NCBI GenBank assembly: GCA_949987705.1
Contig: OX465283.1
Location: 50,072,953 to 50,136,952 of the forward strand
Direction: 5' to 3'
From: Thereva unica
Taxonomy: Eukaryota; Arthropoda; Insecta; Diptera; Therevidae
Length of the DNA stretch: 64,000 nt
Below the pieces are notes generated by a model. It was not told the DNA's origin. It did no database searches and worked only from the letters and a program-made list of their open reading frames with translations. This document shows, in pieces, positions 10,509 to 22,193 of the stretch. Each line of letters opens with the position of its first letter. Within the stretch, counting starts at the first letter, position 1. The position numbers and the translations under genes are program-made.

Positions 10509-11046
10509 GTGTTGGCCGCCATTTTGAATTTGGAATGACGCCACATAGCTTATTGTGTTCTACCTGTCATATCCTTTCATTTGATACCCATGTCAGAGGG
10601 CCGCGGAGCACAATTTCAAAAATCGGGCGCCATTTTGGAACCGCCATCTTGATATTTTTACAAAATGGCCAGATTGCATTGTCATCCAAACTAAACGTGT
10701 ATGCAAAATTTCAGCTCTATCCGAAACCGGGAAGTGGGTCAAATTTAACTTCCAAGATTTGACGACAAACAGTGTAAGTGTTGGCCGCCATTTTGAATTT
10801 GGAATGACGCCACATAGCTTATTGTGTTCTACCTGTCATATCCTTTCATTTGATACCCATGTCAGAGGGCCGCGGAGCACAATTTCAAAAATCGGGCGCC
10901 ATTTTGGAACCGCCATCTTGATATTTTTACAAAATGGCCACATTGCATTGTCATCCAAACTAAACGTGTATGCAAAATTTCAGCTCTATCCGAAACCGGG
11001 AAGTGGGTCAAATTTAACTTCCAAGATTTGACGACAAACAGTGTAA
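10509..11046 (+). repeat. Tandem duplication of a 269-bp unit
   Basis: Copy 1 is 10509-10777 and copy 2 is 10778-11046. I find one base difference (GGCCAGATTGC versus GGCCACATTGC). The unit starts GTGTTGGCCGCCATTTTG and ends ACGACAAACAGTGTAA. Diverged relatives lie at 9954-10145 and 35875-36190. The two peptides that start at 10535 and 10759 are duplicates made by the repeat and are not real genes. Confidence 0.9.
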
Positions 11047-11329
11047 GTTAAATAAAAGAATTTAAAAATAGCTACTATCGGCTGAATCTCAGTGCACAGA
11101 GATCTTCAATAACTAAAAATAAAAAACTTTTATACTTACTGCTCTTGTTAATTTCTCTTAGAACCAGTTTTGATTTTTTTAACAAAAAAAATATTTAAAC
11201 ATAATTATGAAGTATTTGAAGTTTTCAAAAATTATGTTTCAAACATTGTTAGAATCTACACCTTTCTTATAATATTTACATAAATAATTAAGTATAATAC
11301 ATTTCAATTCAGGTAAAAATGATGTAGTA
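11047..11329. other. No gene seen
   Basis: AT-rich spacer. Confidence 0.4.
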
Positions 11330-11899
11330 TAGGGGTCGGCAACGTGGTGCCCGCGAAGCAATTTTAAAGTGCCCGCCGTTTTAATATCTAAATTTCACAA
11401 AAAAAAATTCTATTTAATTAAAAAAAAATTAAGTGCAAACGTCATTTTCACAATTAAAATTGCACTTAAAGCCTTGTTAAAGGCAATAACACATGTGTGC
11501 TTGTTCCCTATTAGTGTTGAGGGAATTAGAGTGTCTGGAAAAAAAGCAAACTGAACTACTTTCTTTTTCCTTCGGATCCTTTCTTCTATATAACTTTTTT
11601 CCGCAGAATCTCTTTATCGCTATAAATATTTATTAATTTGATTACGTCTTCTTTAGTCCATGAGCCATCTATGAGCTTCTGACTACTGGATCATCTATTT
11701 CTTTAATGTTAATTAATCGCACCAGTAAAATGTTTAACTTTTGTCATTCTGGGTTTCTGGGAAATGGTGAAGTTGTTGGTGACATTGTCATTTTAGAAAT
11801 TTGTTTAAATATTACCTCTCTCTATCTTTTCATACGATGCCCGCAGAACTCTCGCATTTCTGAAATATGCCCTCCTAGTAAAAAAGGTTGCCGACCCTG
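11330..11899. mobile_element. Non-autonomous hAT-like element
   Basis: The ends are inverted: AGGGGTCGGCAAC on the left and GTTGCCGACCCTG on the right. This is the common hAT end of the CAGGGGTCGGCAAC type. The subterminal parts (GTGCCCGC left, GGGCAT right) are typical of such elements. There is no transposase frame inside. The 8-bp target duplication is not visible, so the flanks may have decayed. Confidence 0.6.
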
Positions 11900-12499
11900 A
11901 CTTAAGATAATTCCAGGAGACGACGTTGATACCGCCCACCCTGAGCACCAGGTACCTCGGAGACTATTGCTGTCGTCATATTTGTATTCTACCTTCGAGT
12001 AGAAAAACTAGACTCCTTTGTATCAATATTTATATAAAAGATATTTGACCTCGGAACTCAAAAACGTTTATAGCGATGTTGATGAAATAATCAAGGAATG
12101 GAACCACCCTTCATCGTTTTGAAATAAAACATGTACGTTCTACAGAAGTGTTCTGGGTTAAAGTTTTTGAAGAAGATATAAGCGTATTTTGTCGTTGTCA
12201 TTTTCAAAAATCTCAGTTGATGAGACATTTTCCATTGCAAGATAAGCTACGCAATAAAATATCAATAATGACCTGCTCTGTGTTCTTTGAACCTTATTTG
12301 GGGGGCACTCTAGAAGGTAAATGTTGGTGCACGTAAAGAAATGGTACTACTACGTTCCTCCATACCACGACCCTCCCGATGAGCAGCCTTCTCTGGCGCA
12401 TGACTTCGGACCTACATATGTATGGGAAAATTTTAAAGTAGTTGCGTGATTGTCTGAGGTTGGCCTCTTGAAAGGCAGCTAACCGAGATCTTCATTACA
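11900..12499. other. No gene seen
   Basis: Spacer up to the next LINE-A copy. A 62-codon frame at 12148-12336 has no recognisable feature. Confidence 0.4.
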
Positions 12500-13676
12500 A
12501 GCTTTCACGAACTTGGTTTATGGAAACACGCCGCCTGTGGGTTTCTTCCAAAGTAGCGACATGTTCAGCCCATACCGAAAAAAGGTAACTTCAGCAATCC
12601 CTCCAACTACCGACCAATAGCAACTACTTACTTATATTCTCTCTAAAGCCATGGAGACGATAATCAACAAAAAGCTTACGGGATATCTAAAATCCAACCT
12701 GCTTTTAAACGACAGACAGTACGGCTTCCGTCAAAAAACATCCACTGGCGATCTTTTAATTTGCCTTACAGAACACCTCAACCGAATTTCGCATCTATTT
12801 GGTGAGTCTGATCTAGCTAGATATATTTTCAAGGCTTTTGATAGAGTATGGCACACAGCCCTGTTAGCAAACTCAGAGCTAGTGATGTTGACCAGCTTCT
12901 ACAGAGCTAGATTGAGTTTTCTTTGTAGTATTGGATGGCGTCAAATCCAAACTGCACTACATTTTTCGGGAGTCCCCAGTGGTCAAATTTATCACCTGCT
13001 CTACTACATATCTTTATAAATGATGGTACCTTGCGTTACTCTTACAGCGTCGACAATCCAAGGCAGGAATGTGCCAGATCCTGTCTTGATGATGGCGAGC
13101 TAATGTCCAACTTTATAAATAAACACATTGAACTCATTCCAGATTGGGGAATCAAGAATCGTGTCGACAGCAACAGCACTCCGAAACGCACCTTGGTGTG
13201 GTTAGATAAAGTACAAAATAGGGCCCTCAAACTTATCGATGACGACGCCGTTTGCTCCACTATCGACCCCTGGAGCTGTCGTAGGACTGTAGCACAAACA
13301 AAATTATATCGCCACGCTCTCCTGCCTCCACGGCAATCCTATGCCCGCAACACCAGATTAACCCACTTACCTCATTCCCTTCGCTTGCAACTCCTCATTT
13401 CACGTACTCTACAAACTACTAATTGGTTTCTAAATAGAACAACACTACTGTGGAACAACCTTTTACAGTCAGTATTTCCGAACTCCTAGAACATCCAAGA
13501 GTTCAAACGCAGGGTTCACCGCCACCTTCGCCAACACCCTATTGAGCCCTCATAACCTTGACCTTCCCCTCCCGTACTAAGATTACTGCTACACATTGCA
13601 CCATGACGTAATAAACGACATCACGGACTGGTAATACAAAGGGTGACTCCTAAGCTTAGAGTACCACATAAAAAAG
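12500..13676 (+). mobile_element. LINE-A copy, decayed, with 3' end
   Basis: Broken frames read the reverse-transcriptase motifs QPIPKKG, YRPIA, METIINKKL, DRQYGFR, STGDLL and FKAFDRVWH. The frame shifts at the VPQG/IFIND region (12935), and there is a large deletion before the C-terminal KVQNRALKLI segment. The 3' end carries the family signature GTAATACAAAGGGTGACTCCTAAGCTT, split here by phrase, then CCACATAAAAAA. The RT catalytic FADD segment is lost, so the copy is dead. Confidence 0.8.
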
Positions 13677-15335
13677 TTACAAAACTACTGTCATCATGGA
13701 AATCCAAAGGCAGCCCCATAAGTTGCAAGAGACCATATCGAATAACGATGGATGTTCCATCTATAAAGCTTTGTAACAAATTATTTGAATTAAATCTAAA
13801 GTTTATTATTCAACATCGCCGAGAATTACATTTACTATATGCTACCTTCTTTTAGATATAAAAAATTTCAGTAGTGTGCTTTCTTGGTACTAGATTTATG
13901 ATCTGCTGACCCTTCATGGACGATTTTAATGGGAAATATGTAGTTTACTGTCAATAATTTCACGCATGAACTCATTCGCGGCCTTCCTCAAGGATAGGAT
14001 CATCAACGATTAACTAGTGATTTACATTTGCCGTGTCGTAATTTGTTAAAATTAAATTAAAGAAAAAAAAAGATCAAAAGAAAGTTTTTAAACTTCTGAA
14101 AGATCTACAACAGCTAAAAGTTGAAGGTCAAAAAAGAAAACGTGAAAGTGTGAACATTTCTAAGAAATCCACTATTACATAGCTCAGTGCAAATACCTCA
14201 CCACCAAAAACACACCATTTCCCTTCCAATAAGTTTCGAGATCGATATTGGAAATTCTTTAGCGGCGCATGTGCACTGGGCAGGAACCAAATTCCTAAGC
14301 CATCATCGAATTAGCCACCGCCTACGATTGCAATGCTTCTTTTTCGCATGGTGCTGGATCGTGCCACCATAAAGCAAGGTTAGCAACCGGATCAACTCAG
14401 GTGGACACCACCGTGGACCGTCGTCGTACAGCCACCGGCGGCGGGCGTATTGCAATCGGCACACTAAATGGACGTCGTTAAGTAAAATTAATACAGGTTG
14501 ATGTTTTCAATGTCAGATTAGATCAGATCGTGTTTGGTGTGCAACTCCTCTTGCACAGTAGCGAACCGATTGCCCATTAGGGACTGCAGTGCCAGCACCG
14601 GTCACTCTGCAGTGTGGCACTGCCCAAAGCGGTCTACTCGATTAAGCGCAAATTTGCCATGAAGCTGATTTGAACTGACCGATTCGTGATACTTAGCGTT
14701 ACGGCTGTTATGTGCCGGATTGGCTCATTGTTTTCGGATTTTGTTGTTTGCATCTGTTGTCCAAAGTGAGCACTACCTGCCTAGATGGGTGGGAAGGAAA
14801 TTAGGTCATTTTACGGGGAGAAAGAAAACATTTATCACAGAAGGCTGCTTTTTGCATAAACAAAACACTTTAGGTATTTACCAAAAGAAATCATCTGTTG
14901 CATTCGATGATGTTGGTAATTAAAGAGACGGAAACGATAATGGGATTTGCTTTTTTTTTCTTTTTTGCCCTTTTTGAAAGTTTTTTAATGTTTTATTGCT
15001 TTTAAAAGGGTACAAATTACGAACTTCTTGTGTGTTATTAGTTATGGATTGAACGAAATAAGTTTTGTTTTGCCTTTATTTATTAAAAAATTCTTCTTTA
15101 AACATAATCAAGAAAACTTAAAATTTAAAATCAATGAAATCCCAATTAAAAATTCTAAACAAAAATGATTTAAATTTATAATATAAACCATGAATATTAT
15201 TCAATGATTGAAGTCTCAATTAAGCTACAAGATAGATTCCAACATCTGAATGCACTACTACTAGGATTCTTATTGGGGCACATCTTTAAGTCACTACGAG
15301 GATTCCTTTATATATGAGAAGGATTTCTCAACCAT
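13677..15335. other. No gene recognised
   Basis: The segment 14230-14700 is richer in G+C than its surroundings and keeps short open frames (for example around 14187-14480), but I could not assign it to a family or find exon borders. The rest is AT-rich. Confidence 0.4.
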
Positions 15336-16160
15336 AATGCTACCGCATCCAGGGCAGACCCGATGCGCCAGCACTGGACACCAAGGATGTCGTTGAGGAG
15401 TGGGTTATTGACCGAAGGCCCAAATTAATCACACCGAAAATGAAAATTCTATTCGCCGCCTGGATGTACGTACAGGAAATCACGTCGGTCAACGATGCAA
15501 CGAGTTCGTAAACGCAGATGATCAGTCAATGCAGTCAGCGCAACCATTTACGAATGTATGCTTTTGAGTAGTGGATGAAAATTTTCATTACCATTTCAAT
15601 TTCGCAATACCAAACGATATCGACATAGAAGAAAGGCAATTATCGGAGTCCATTGTGGGGTTACAATGGAGTTGTATCCACCCGTCCGTAAACGGGCGTA
15701 GCCTTAGATCTCGTACCGCTGTCTGGACCACTTGGATTAGCGGAAACGAATGAAATGCGTCGATTTAAAGGAATAACGTTGTGTCTCTGACATGGAAGAA
15801 GCGGCGTTATCGACATTATCAAAAAATCGGATGGAGCTTTCTTCCACCAGCTGTACAACCACGATCCGCCACAAGGTCCAGCACCCGAACCACCGATTAT
15901 CGAACAGCCGACGAATTAGTTTCTCGATACCGAACCGGCAATTATCGGGGTGTGATGGCAATAAAACCGGCAATGGGAACAGCTTGTGGAAAACTTTGGA
16001 AACCGAACACATGCTATTGAAAATCATCCAACTATTCAAAGCATCGTATATGGCCCAACGAGCAGCGTTCGTATTCGAAGCGGCTTATCGGAGAAATCCA
16101 CCAGCAAAAGAAAGTGGCATCGACGGCGGACGTTCACAAGAATCAAGAATTGAACGATTT
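15336..16160 (+). pseudogene. Decayed coding relic, family unknown
   Basis: Several adjacent stretches read like real protein but sit in different frames. The frame at about 15336-15512 gives about 58 codons with VVEEWVIDRR and ILFAAWMYVQEI, ending at a TAA. Around 15815-15925 another frame reads FFHQLYNHD and a proline-rich PPQGPAPEPP segment. A third, near 15970-16150, reads WEQLVENFGN and a basic RKWHRRR end. Base composition is more even than in the flanks. LINE-A directly follows. It could be a broken gene, a transposon ORF or an old viral insert; I cannot choose. Confidence 0.4.
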
Positions 16161-16164
16161 TTTT

Positions 16165-17930
16165 TTTTTTGTATGAAAAAACCAAGCTTAGGTGTAACCC
16201 TTTGTACTACCAGTCCGTCATGTCGTTCTGTTCATGGTGCAATGTCTAGTAGTAAGCTTGGTTTGAAGAATAGAGGAGAATAGGAAAGGTTAGAGGGGGT
16301 CTGGAGGGTGTAGAAGAAAATGACGATGGACCTCACGTTTGAACTCTAAGGTGTTGTACGAGTTCGGAAATACCGACTGCGGGAGATTATTCCACAGTCG
16401 AGTTGTTCTATTCATAAACGAACTTCTAAACCGTATTGTGCGTGAACGAGGGGGCTGTAGGGTATGGTGGTGAGCCGAGCGGGCTAGTCTTGTGTTGCGG
16501 GAAAAGTATTGCCGTGCAGGCAGGAGGTCCTGAATTTCGGTGGAACAGTCGCTATGTAATAGCGATAAAGTATGGAGAGGGCTGCTATATTCCTACGGTG
16601 GCTCAAGGTGTCTATGGAGGCGCGAAAGGGGCCATCACCAATGAGTTTGAGGGCACGATTTTGCACCTTGTCGAGACAAGCCAAGGTGGTTTTTGGGGCG
16701 CCTGCCCAGATATGCGAGTTGTATTCGAGGCGCGGCCGAATGTAGGATTTGTATATTGTAGCCAATGCGGCTGGCTGGAGGAGGAACTTGCATCTCTTGA
16801 GAAATCCAAGGCATTGGGAGGCTTGTTTGGCGATTTGGAATATGTGATCGTTCCATCGCAGATGCTCCGTTAAAGTTACCCCTAGGATGTTGAGAGTTGA
16901 GTCAGCCGTTAGATTCTCTCCATCCACCGAGACAGGAGGAAGGTCGGTACAATTTTTGTTGGAGATCTGACAGTGCTTCGTTTTTGAGGCATTGAATTCG
17001 ACGCGGTTCATTTCGCCCCAATGAAGAATCGATTCGATATCCCGGTTGATCGAAGCCGACATCAGTTGACGGTGACAAGGTCTGGCACGTGCTTGTCTTA
17101 TATTGTCGAAGGAGTAAGAGAAATTCAGAGTACCGTCATCAGCGAAGCAGTGAAGTGGGTTGGAGGGGATTGAGAGCAGATCATTAATGAAGATTAGAAA
17201 AAGTGCGGGTGAGAGAATTGACCCCTGGGGAACTCCGGCCGAAATGGCGTGGGGGTTGGATTCGACGCCATCCAATACTACCTTGATTGAACGGCCTGAA
17301 AGAAAGCTCTTAATCCAGTTCCTTAGAACTAAGTGTATACCAATAGCTTGGAGTTTATTCAACAGAGCTGGGTGCCATACTCTGTCAAAAGCCTTTGATA
17401 TATCTAGAGCAACTAGGCTAGACTCACCAAAGCTGTGAATGCTTTGGTTGATACGCTCGGTTAAACACACAAGCAGATCGCCAGTAGACCGTTTAGATCT
17501 GAAGCCGTATTGCCTGTCGTGTATAATTTGGTTGGATTCTAGATATTTCATCAGCTTTTTATTGATTATTGTCTCCATGATTTTGGAGAGAACAGAAGTA
17601 ATTGCTATTGGGCGGTAGTTTAAGGGGTCGCTGGCTTCACCTTTTTTTGGGATTGGCTGAACATGAGCTAGTTTCCAAGAGTCGGGATACACTCCGGAGA
17701 AGTAAGACAGGGCAAAAAGTTTGCGCAGAGGTTTAGCCAAAGGGGAGGCACATTTTTTAAGTACCATAGGGGGGATTTTGTCGGGACCAGTGGATTTATT
17801 GGCGTCGAGTTCTTTGAGACACCTAAACACCTCGCGAGTCCTGAAATGAACTCCGTCCATTGAGTGGGTGGTATTCTCGAGAGTGGGTGTGACATAGAAT
17901 GGAAACGAATTGTGAATGTAGTTCGAGATC
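16165..17930 (-). mobile_element. LINE-A copy, best preserved in the window
   Basis: This copy is 5'-truncated near 17930 and keeps the RT domain, the post-RT region and the 3' UTR. On the minus strand the end reads GTAGTACAAAGGGTTACACC, AAGCTTGGTTTTTT and an A-rich tail at 16160-16185. The clade is a jockey/CR1-like non-LTR group; the endonuclease and ORF1 parts are missing. Confidence 0.85.
16484..17860 (-). CDS. LINE-A reverse transcriptase, partial
   Basis: 458 codons without a stop. The RT finger region has PLNYRPIAITS at about residues 79-89. Motif A is LDISKAFDRVWH (about 152-163, with the catalytic Asp). Motif B is AGVPQGSILSP (208-218). Motif C is FADD (239-242). The thumb/post-RT region runs through LNILGVTL and SYIRPRLEYNSHIWAG. 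The frame is also open upstream of the first Met to about 17915, so the start is set by truncation and not by biology. The C-terminus is frameshifted: the last residues (about 440-458) leave the family sequence, whose PRNTRLA..LWN.LPQSVFPNSYNI ending sits in another frame at 16320-16480. It would polymerise cDNA on nicked target DNA in an intact element. Confidence 0.85.
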   Translation of the reverse strand: MDGVHFRTREVFRCLKELDANKSTGPDKIPPMVLKKCASPLAKPLRKLFALSYFSGVYPDSWKLAHVQPIPKKGEASDPLNYRPIAITSVLSKIMETIINKKLMKYLESNQIIHDRQYGFRSKRSTGDLLVCLTERINQSIHSFGESSLVALDISKAFDRVWHPALLNKLQAIGIHLVLRNWIKSFLSGRSIKVVLDGVESNPHAISAGVPQGSILSPALFLIFINDLLSIPSNPLHCFADDGTLNFSYSFDNIRQARARPCHRQLMSASINRDIESILHWGEMNRVEFNASKTKHCQISNKNCTDLPPVSVDGENLTADSTLNILGVTLTEHLRWNDHIFQIAKQASQCLGFLKRCKFLLQPAALATIYKSYIRPRLEYNSHIWAGAPKTTLACLDKVQNRALKLIGDGPFRASIDTLSHRRNIAALSILYRYYIATVPPKFRTSCLHGNTFPATQD

Positions 17931-18664
17931 GATATTTAATTGCACATCTTCAGCAGTTGCGTACAAAAGTATTGCGCAATACCTCCCAGCATTCAATCTG
18001 TAAGGGTATGGTAAGGCCTACTCCTTCCTAGTAAGTGCTCTTTTCAGTACATCTGTAAGCTTACAAGTCCCACTGGGGTATTACAAAAATACGAAAACAA
18101 GGCCTTCCGAAAATTCCTACTGGGAAAGGTCTTTTCAAGCACTATAAAAAATGTTGTATATGTTATCCTCGACAAATGCATCGATTTTCCGTTATTTAAC
18201 GTTAAATTCGACGTTTTGAGTATTTGGTTAGAAATAGGTCACCTTCGATCAATCATTACTCGCTTTGTTTTATACCTAGAGCATTCATTCAAAAGCCATT
18301 TTTTTCCTTTTTGTATAAACTTGATTTTGATAAAACGTTTATTTTTGGACTTATTAACAAAAAACTGTTCGAAAACGTGGGGTTCTTTGATGAAAATTGC
18401 AATTATACAATTATACTGCAAAAATATCAATTATACAAAAAAAAAAGTTGTACTACATTTTTTGCTTAAAATTAGCCTCTCTATCGTTAACGAGGTCATT
18501 TTGACCAAACAAGAAAAAGCACACATTGGCATATGGTAGACTTTGCTTTTAAGTCATTCCCTATCTATTGCTAAAATTTCAAGTAAATCGGTCGCCTCCG
18601 AAAAAAAGTAGAGGTGATATCGGTTGGGAGCTGGACTAAGAAATAAGAACCCCAATTCCAACTT
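17931..18664. other. No gene seen
   Basis: AT-rich spacer. Overlapping 60-107 codon frames on both strands at 18216-18539 are low-complexity shadows. Confidence 0.45.
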
Positions 18665-18780
18665 TTTTTGTGGAAAACCAAACCTAGAGTTCGCCCTTTA
18701 TCGTACCAATCCCTAATGGCGTTCAGACGAGTCTAATAGCAATCTTAGTTTGAAGAATAGAAGGGAATGTTGCAGGTAAG
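18665..18780 (-). mobile_element. LINE-A 3' UTR fragment
   Basis: It matches the 3' UTR of the 16165 copy in the same orientation: GGAAAACCAA, a diverged CCTTT.TCGTACCA segment and CTTAGTTTGAAGAATAGAAGGG. Confidence 0.45.
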
Positions 18781-18897
18781 AGAGCCCCTTGCAGGATAGA
18801 TGGCATTTGCACATTGACGTACATAATTACCCTAGCATACACTTTACCTTAAACTTTAGGTGGAAGTATTCTACTTACACTGATAAGGTGACAAAAT

Positions 18898-19056
18898 TAC
18901 AGGGTGATATGTAAAAGTCTAACAAAAAACTTTCAAAACTCCCTAGCGACTAAACCGTTACGACACCGGCCAACCCCAACCATAAATTTTTTGGTTTTTC
19001 TGCCCAAAACCTATCCATAAACGGCCGCTTTGTAAACTTAGTGTATACACCCTGTA
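18898..19056. mobile_element. MITE with CAGGGTG ends and TA flanks (Tc1/mariner-like)
   Basis: Left end TA-CAGGGTG and right end CACCCTG-TA. The right part (CTATCCATAAACGGCCGCTTTGT) recurs at 23990-24061. A smaller pair of CAGGGTGAT/ATCACCCTG ends lies at 19745-19817, suggesting a family. Confidence 0.5.
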
Positions 19057-21080
19057 TACTCCGATTTGCTCATAGGAAAATATAAATTTATATACATATT
19101 ACCAAAACATGCATAGACTTTTTCTTAACAAATTCAAGTTTATTTTCGACAAACCGTTAAACAATATGTTAAAGTTTCCATTTGGCTCAAATGTCTTACA
19201 AAACTGGTTTTCATTCAAAACTTGACTTTAAATCTAACTTTCAAAAAGTCGTCGACTTTTCCTTTTCCAAAAAAAAGTTACTGCTATCAACACAGTACCT
19301 ACAGCTGTAGCAACAAAACTAACTCCCAACAGTTCATGATGCATCCCTTCTGGTCCTACCCTTATAGGGCTTATCATCTGATTTTGTTATCAATTGAATT
19401 GCGAATGAAAAATAAAACCGAAATGAAACAGACCCAACGACGCAAGGATCAAAATCAAAAAGGCATGAAAGTTGCTTTCGGATAATTCTGTCACCCTAAG
19501 AATCAGTTCATATCCTTGCCCTGAAACAACTCTTAAAAGGTTTTTTTTTAAAGAGAAAAGGAGAAAAGGTTCCACCAGCCAGAAATCGAGGGTTGTCCTT
19601 CCAAAGGTCCACTGACAAAACGTTGATAGAATCATTGAGTGAGTTTTAGTCAATTTTTTTTTCTTCTCATAAAGGACGAAGGCTCATTACTGTGCATATG
19701 GATGTTAATCCTACAAGCCAGTGACTTACCGCGGTTGAATACTGCAGGGTGATAGACCAATTTATTGCTGAATATGTTTGGGTAAATTGTCTGTTTTGGA
19801 ATATTAGCATCACCCTGTAAGGTTCACCGTTAAGAACCCATATTGTACTTAAGCAATGGCGGAAATTTTGTACAATGAACGTTCGGGGATTATCTTCAAT
19901 TTCCTGACAGGCAGTTAGAATGGAGAATGGTATAAGTAGGGTGATTTTTTAGTTTACATGCACACAAATAAACTAATAACAAGGGTATGTGGTTGGTCCT
20001 GCCTAAATTTATATTTATTATAAAACATCTGACTTTTTTTGCAAATAGACTATTTTGTTTTAAAGTATTTTGATTTGTTATTATTAATCAGTTTTCAGAG
20101 AGAATAAGATAAGTGATTGGTCCAAGAAAAATTTGGTTACTGGTGTACCCATAACGTCTACTTCAAATAAACCTTACAACGTCAATTTAAAAACTGAAAA
20201 GCAAATGCATTCACCCTCATTACTAGCATAACTAATAATTCGTTTTTTTGCATAAAGCCATAAGTTACCTTGCTTAACTGTAACACTTATCAATCTCGGC
20301 TCAATATTATCACTCTTTTGAATATGCCGACAAAAAACAGCGCTTCACACTACTACAGCGTCTATTTTAAGGGATGATGTTTTGCCTACAAAGTCTTTGA
20401 AAAGAGGACAAGGGTAAAACTACCTCAATTATCTTCCATTACAAACAGAAAATTTATTGAAGCGTACTTTTAATTTGTAGGCAATGCCCAGATCTTTCAT
20501 CCCTTCAATTCGGAAGAGTTCCAGATGCATCAATGCTGATGTTTTTATATTGCATACGGAAAAATGGGGTTGGTTTATTCCCGAATGGTAAATGGTATAG
20601 AAAGTCAAATAAGAGGTTTGAAATAGTGCAAAAGTCAGTTAAATCAAATTTAAAAGGAAATTTTTTAGTGGCCATTTAAAGTGGTATAATGGCGATTTTT
20701 TGAGGAGGTAAATATGTAGTAATGAAATTTTTTGAGAATATGTATTTTTAATTATCAATCATATTGCAACACATATTTGTTATTAACTACATTATTAAAA
20801 GTATAAACGCCTTTTCGGCATATTGTATGTAAAAAATTTTGTAATACTATAAAGTTGTTTTTATTAGGTTTTTATCAAAATATTAGGAAGAGGTGCTTTA
20901 GTTTTGGCCAGTACTGTATATAGCACCTGCATGGATAGAGATCAGATTTTTGTGTAGTAGTTTAATCTCGTTTAATCCAAGTGATAATAAAGTGTAATAA
21001 GGGGTATATATATCATAGAGTGTTGTCAATAAACACTTTCAATATTGGTCAATGGTGGGGGTCCTGCTGCGAATTTTATA
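19057..21080. other. No gene recognised
   Basis: About 2 kb. It contains the CAGGGTGAT palindrome pair (19745-19817) and an imperfect inverted pair with GGGATGA and GCCTACAAA at about 20371 and 20490. Near 20905 is TTTTGGCCAGTACTGTATA, which resembles a mariner-type terminus without a visible partner. Confidence 0.4.
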
Positions 21081-21287
21081 TTAGCATATTGATTGCTTTT
21101 TTAAATTCGTGTTAACAGATCTGTTAGCAAGTGCATCATTAGCGGCGGTACGTTCACGTCCTAGATTTTCTCTTAAAAGGCCCACACGTGGAACGATGTG
21201 TCTGTTAACGTGGTCTACTGCTTGGTTATATTGTTTTAACATTGATCTGTTACACACGCTTAATTTTGGATGTATTGGGAAGTTCAT
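21081..21287 (-). CDS. 68-codon ORF, unknown
   Basis: The open frame starts with Met and gives a balanced, charged peptide (for example VDHVNRHIVPRVGLL near residue 25, then RENLGRERTAANDAL). It looks more protein-like than most shadows here. It lies just downstream of a Tc1/mariner transposase relic on the same strand, so it may be part of the same or a neighbouring element. No family recognised. Confidence 0.3.
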   Translation of the reverse strand: MNFPIHPKLSVCNRSMLKQYNQAVDHVNRHIVPRVGLLRENLGRERTAANDALANRSVNTNLKKQSIC

Positions 21288-21340
21288 TTAAAGGTACTTA
21301 TTTCAAAAATAAAAACAAAATTCATTTTATCGGGTAACCT

Positions 21341-21478
21341 TTATCGGATAAAATGGTGCATTGTTATGTTCCAATTTTCGATGACGCGTTCGAGCATTTC
21401 GAGTGGTATATGGCAAATGACGCGATTAATGCTCGTTTTCAAATCCTCAATCGTAGCCGGGCTTATCCGTGTAGACTT
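21341..21478 (-). pseudogene. C-terminal relic of a Tc1/mariner-type transposase
   Basis: About 45 codons read PATIEDLKTSINRVI, then IPLEMLERVIENWN and end at a TAA. This is the helix after the catalytic domain of Tc1/mariner transposases, where NPTTIEELK..I...I..E.LE.V..N is usual. The DDE domain is missing upstream, so it cannot transpose. Confidence 0.5.
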
Positions 21479-21535
21479 TTGGAATTTACGTTACCTTAAA
21501 GGAAACGTCTCTACATTCTTAACTAGAAATGTCAT

Positions 21536-21679
21536 TCATTTCTTTCCTTGCACTTGCTCTGAAGTTTCATCAACGAAATTACTGAGCACGATGTGCTGTA
21601 AATTTCTCCCTAAACGATCTTTGTAGAATCCAGTTACGAAATCGCGGGTCATATCAACCAATGAGTTTCGAACTTCCTC
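21536..21679 (-). other. Short open coding-like segment
   Basis: About 47 codons give VRNSLVDMTRDFVTGFYKDR, LQHIVLSNFVDETSE and a TGA. It abuts the A-tail of the SINE at 21690. It is in a different frame from the transposase relic. Unknown. Confidence 0.25.
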
Positions 21680-21689
21680 TTTTTTTTTT

Positions 21690-21950
21690 TTTTATGTGGC
21701 AGACTAGAGGCTTAGGGAAAGTCCCTTTGTACTGTCGACAATCTATTTTTTTTCCATATACACCGTCGAACAGCAGCTCTAGCCGGAAGATAGAGAGAAG
21801 AGAGAGAGAAAGAAGAGAGGAAGGAACTGTCACAACCTGACTGCGATATTTTTATTCCACCAACTCTCAACCATTTCGCGACTCTGACATCGGGGCATCG
21901 AGAACAACTCGCTGGAGTGCTTTCCTGCGGTGGAATTTTTGTCACCAGAT
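21690..21950 (-). mobile_element. SINE copy, 5'-truncated
   Basis: The minus strand keeps the 3' half of the family found at 5154: GAGCGAGTTGTTCTC, the pyrimidine-rich body, AGTACAAAGGGACTTTCCC, TAAGCCTCTAGTCTG, CCACAT and a run of A. The tRNA-like head is missing. Confidence 0.8.
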
Positions 21951-22193
21951 TTATTGTCTACCTGTAATAATACAACAGATTTTTATGGTCAGTAAACTAT
22001 TCAGAATTATAGAAAACTTCGTTCCAACCTTTCCGAAACCCGAAGTAATTTTCCACAACTGCTAAAAAGAATTTTTAAAAACCTTATAAACTTCAAAAAA
22101 AGAGAAAACCCGGAAAAACTGTTAGAAAATCTAGGAAAACCTGTCATAATAGCGTAAGACTTCGAAATTCTTACAAACCCCTTTAATTGCCAA

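Noticed and set aside
10535..11031. Two near-identical 75- and 90-codon proteins
   Set aside because: Both are products of the 269-bp tandem duplication; the unit shows no coding signature and diverged copies do not keep the frame.
16436..16873. Plus-strand 145-codon frame
   Set aside because: Antisense shadow of the LINE-A post-RT coding region.
18216..18539. Overlapping frames on both strands
   Set aside because: AT-rich shadows of one another with no recognisable domain.
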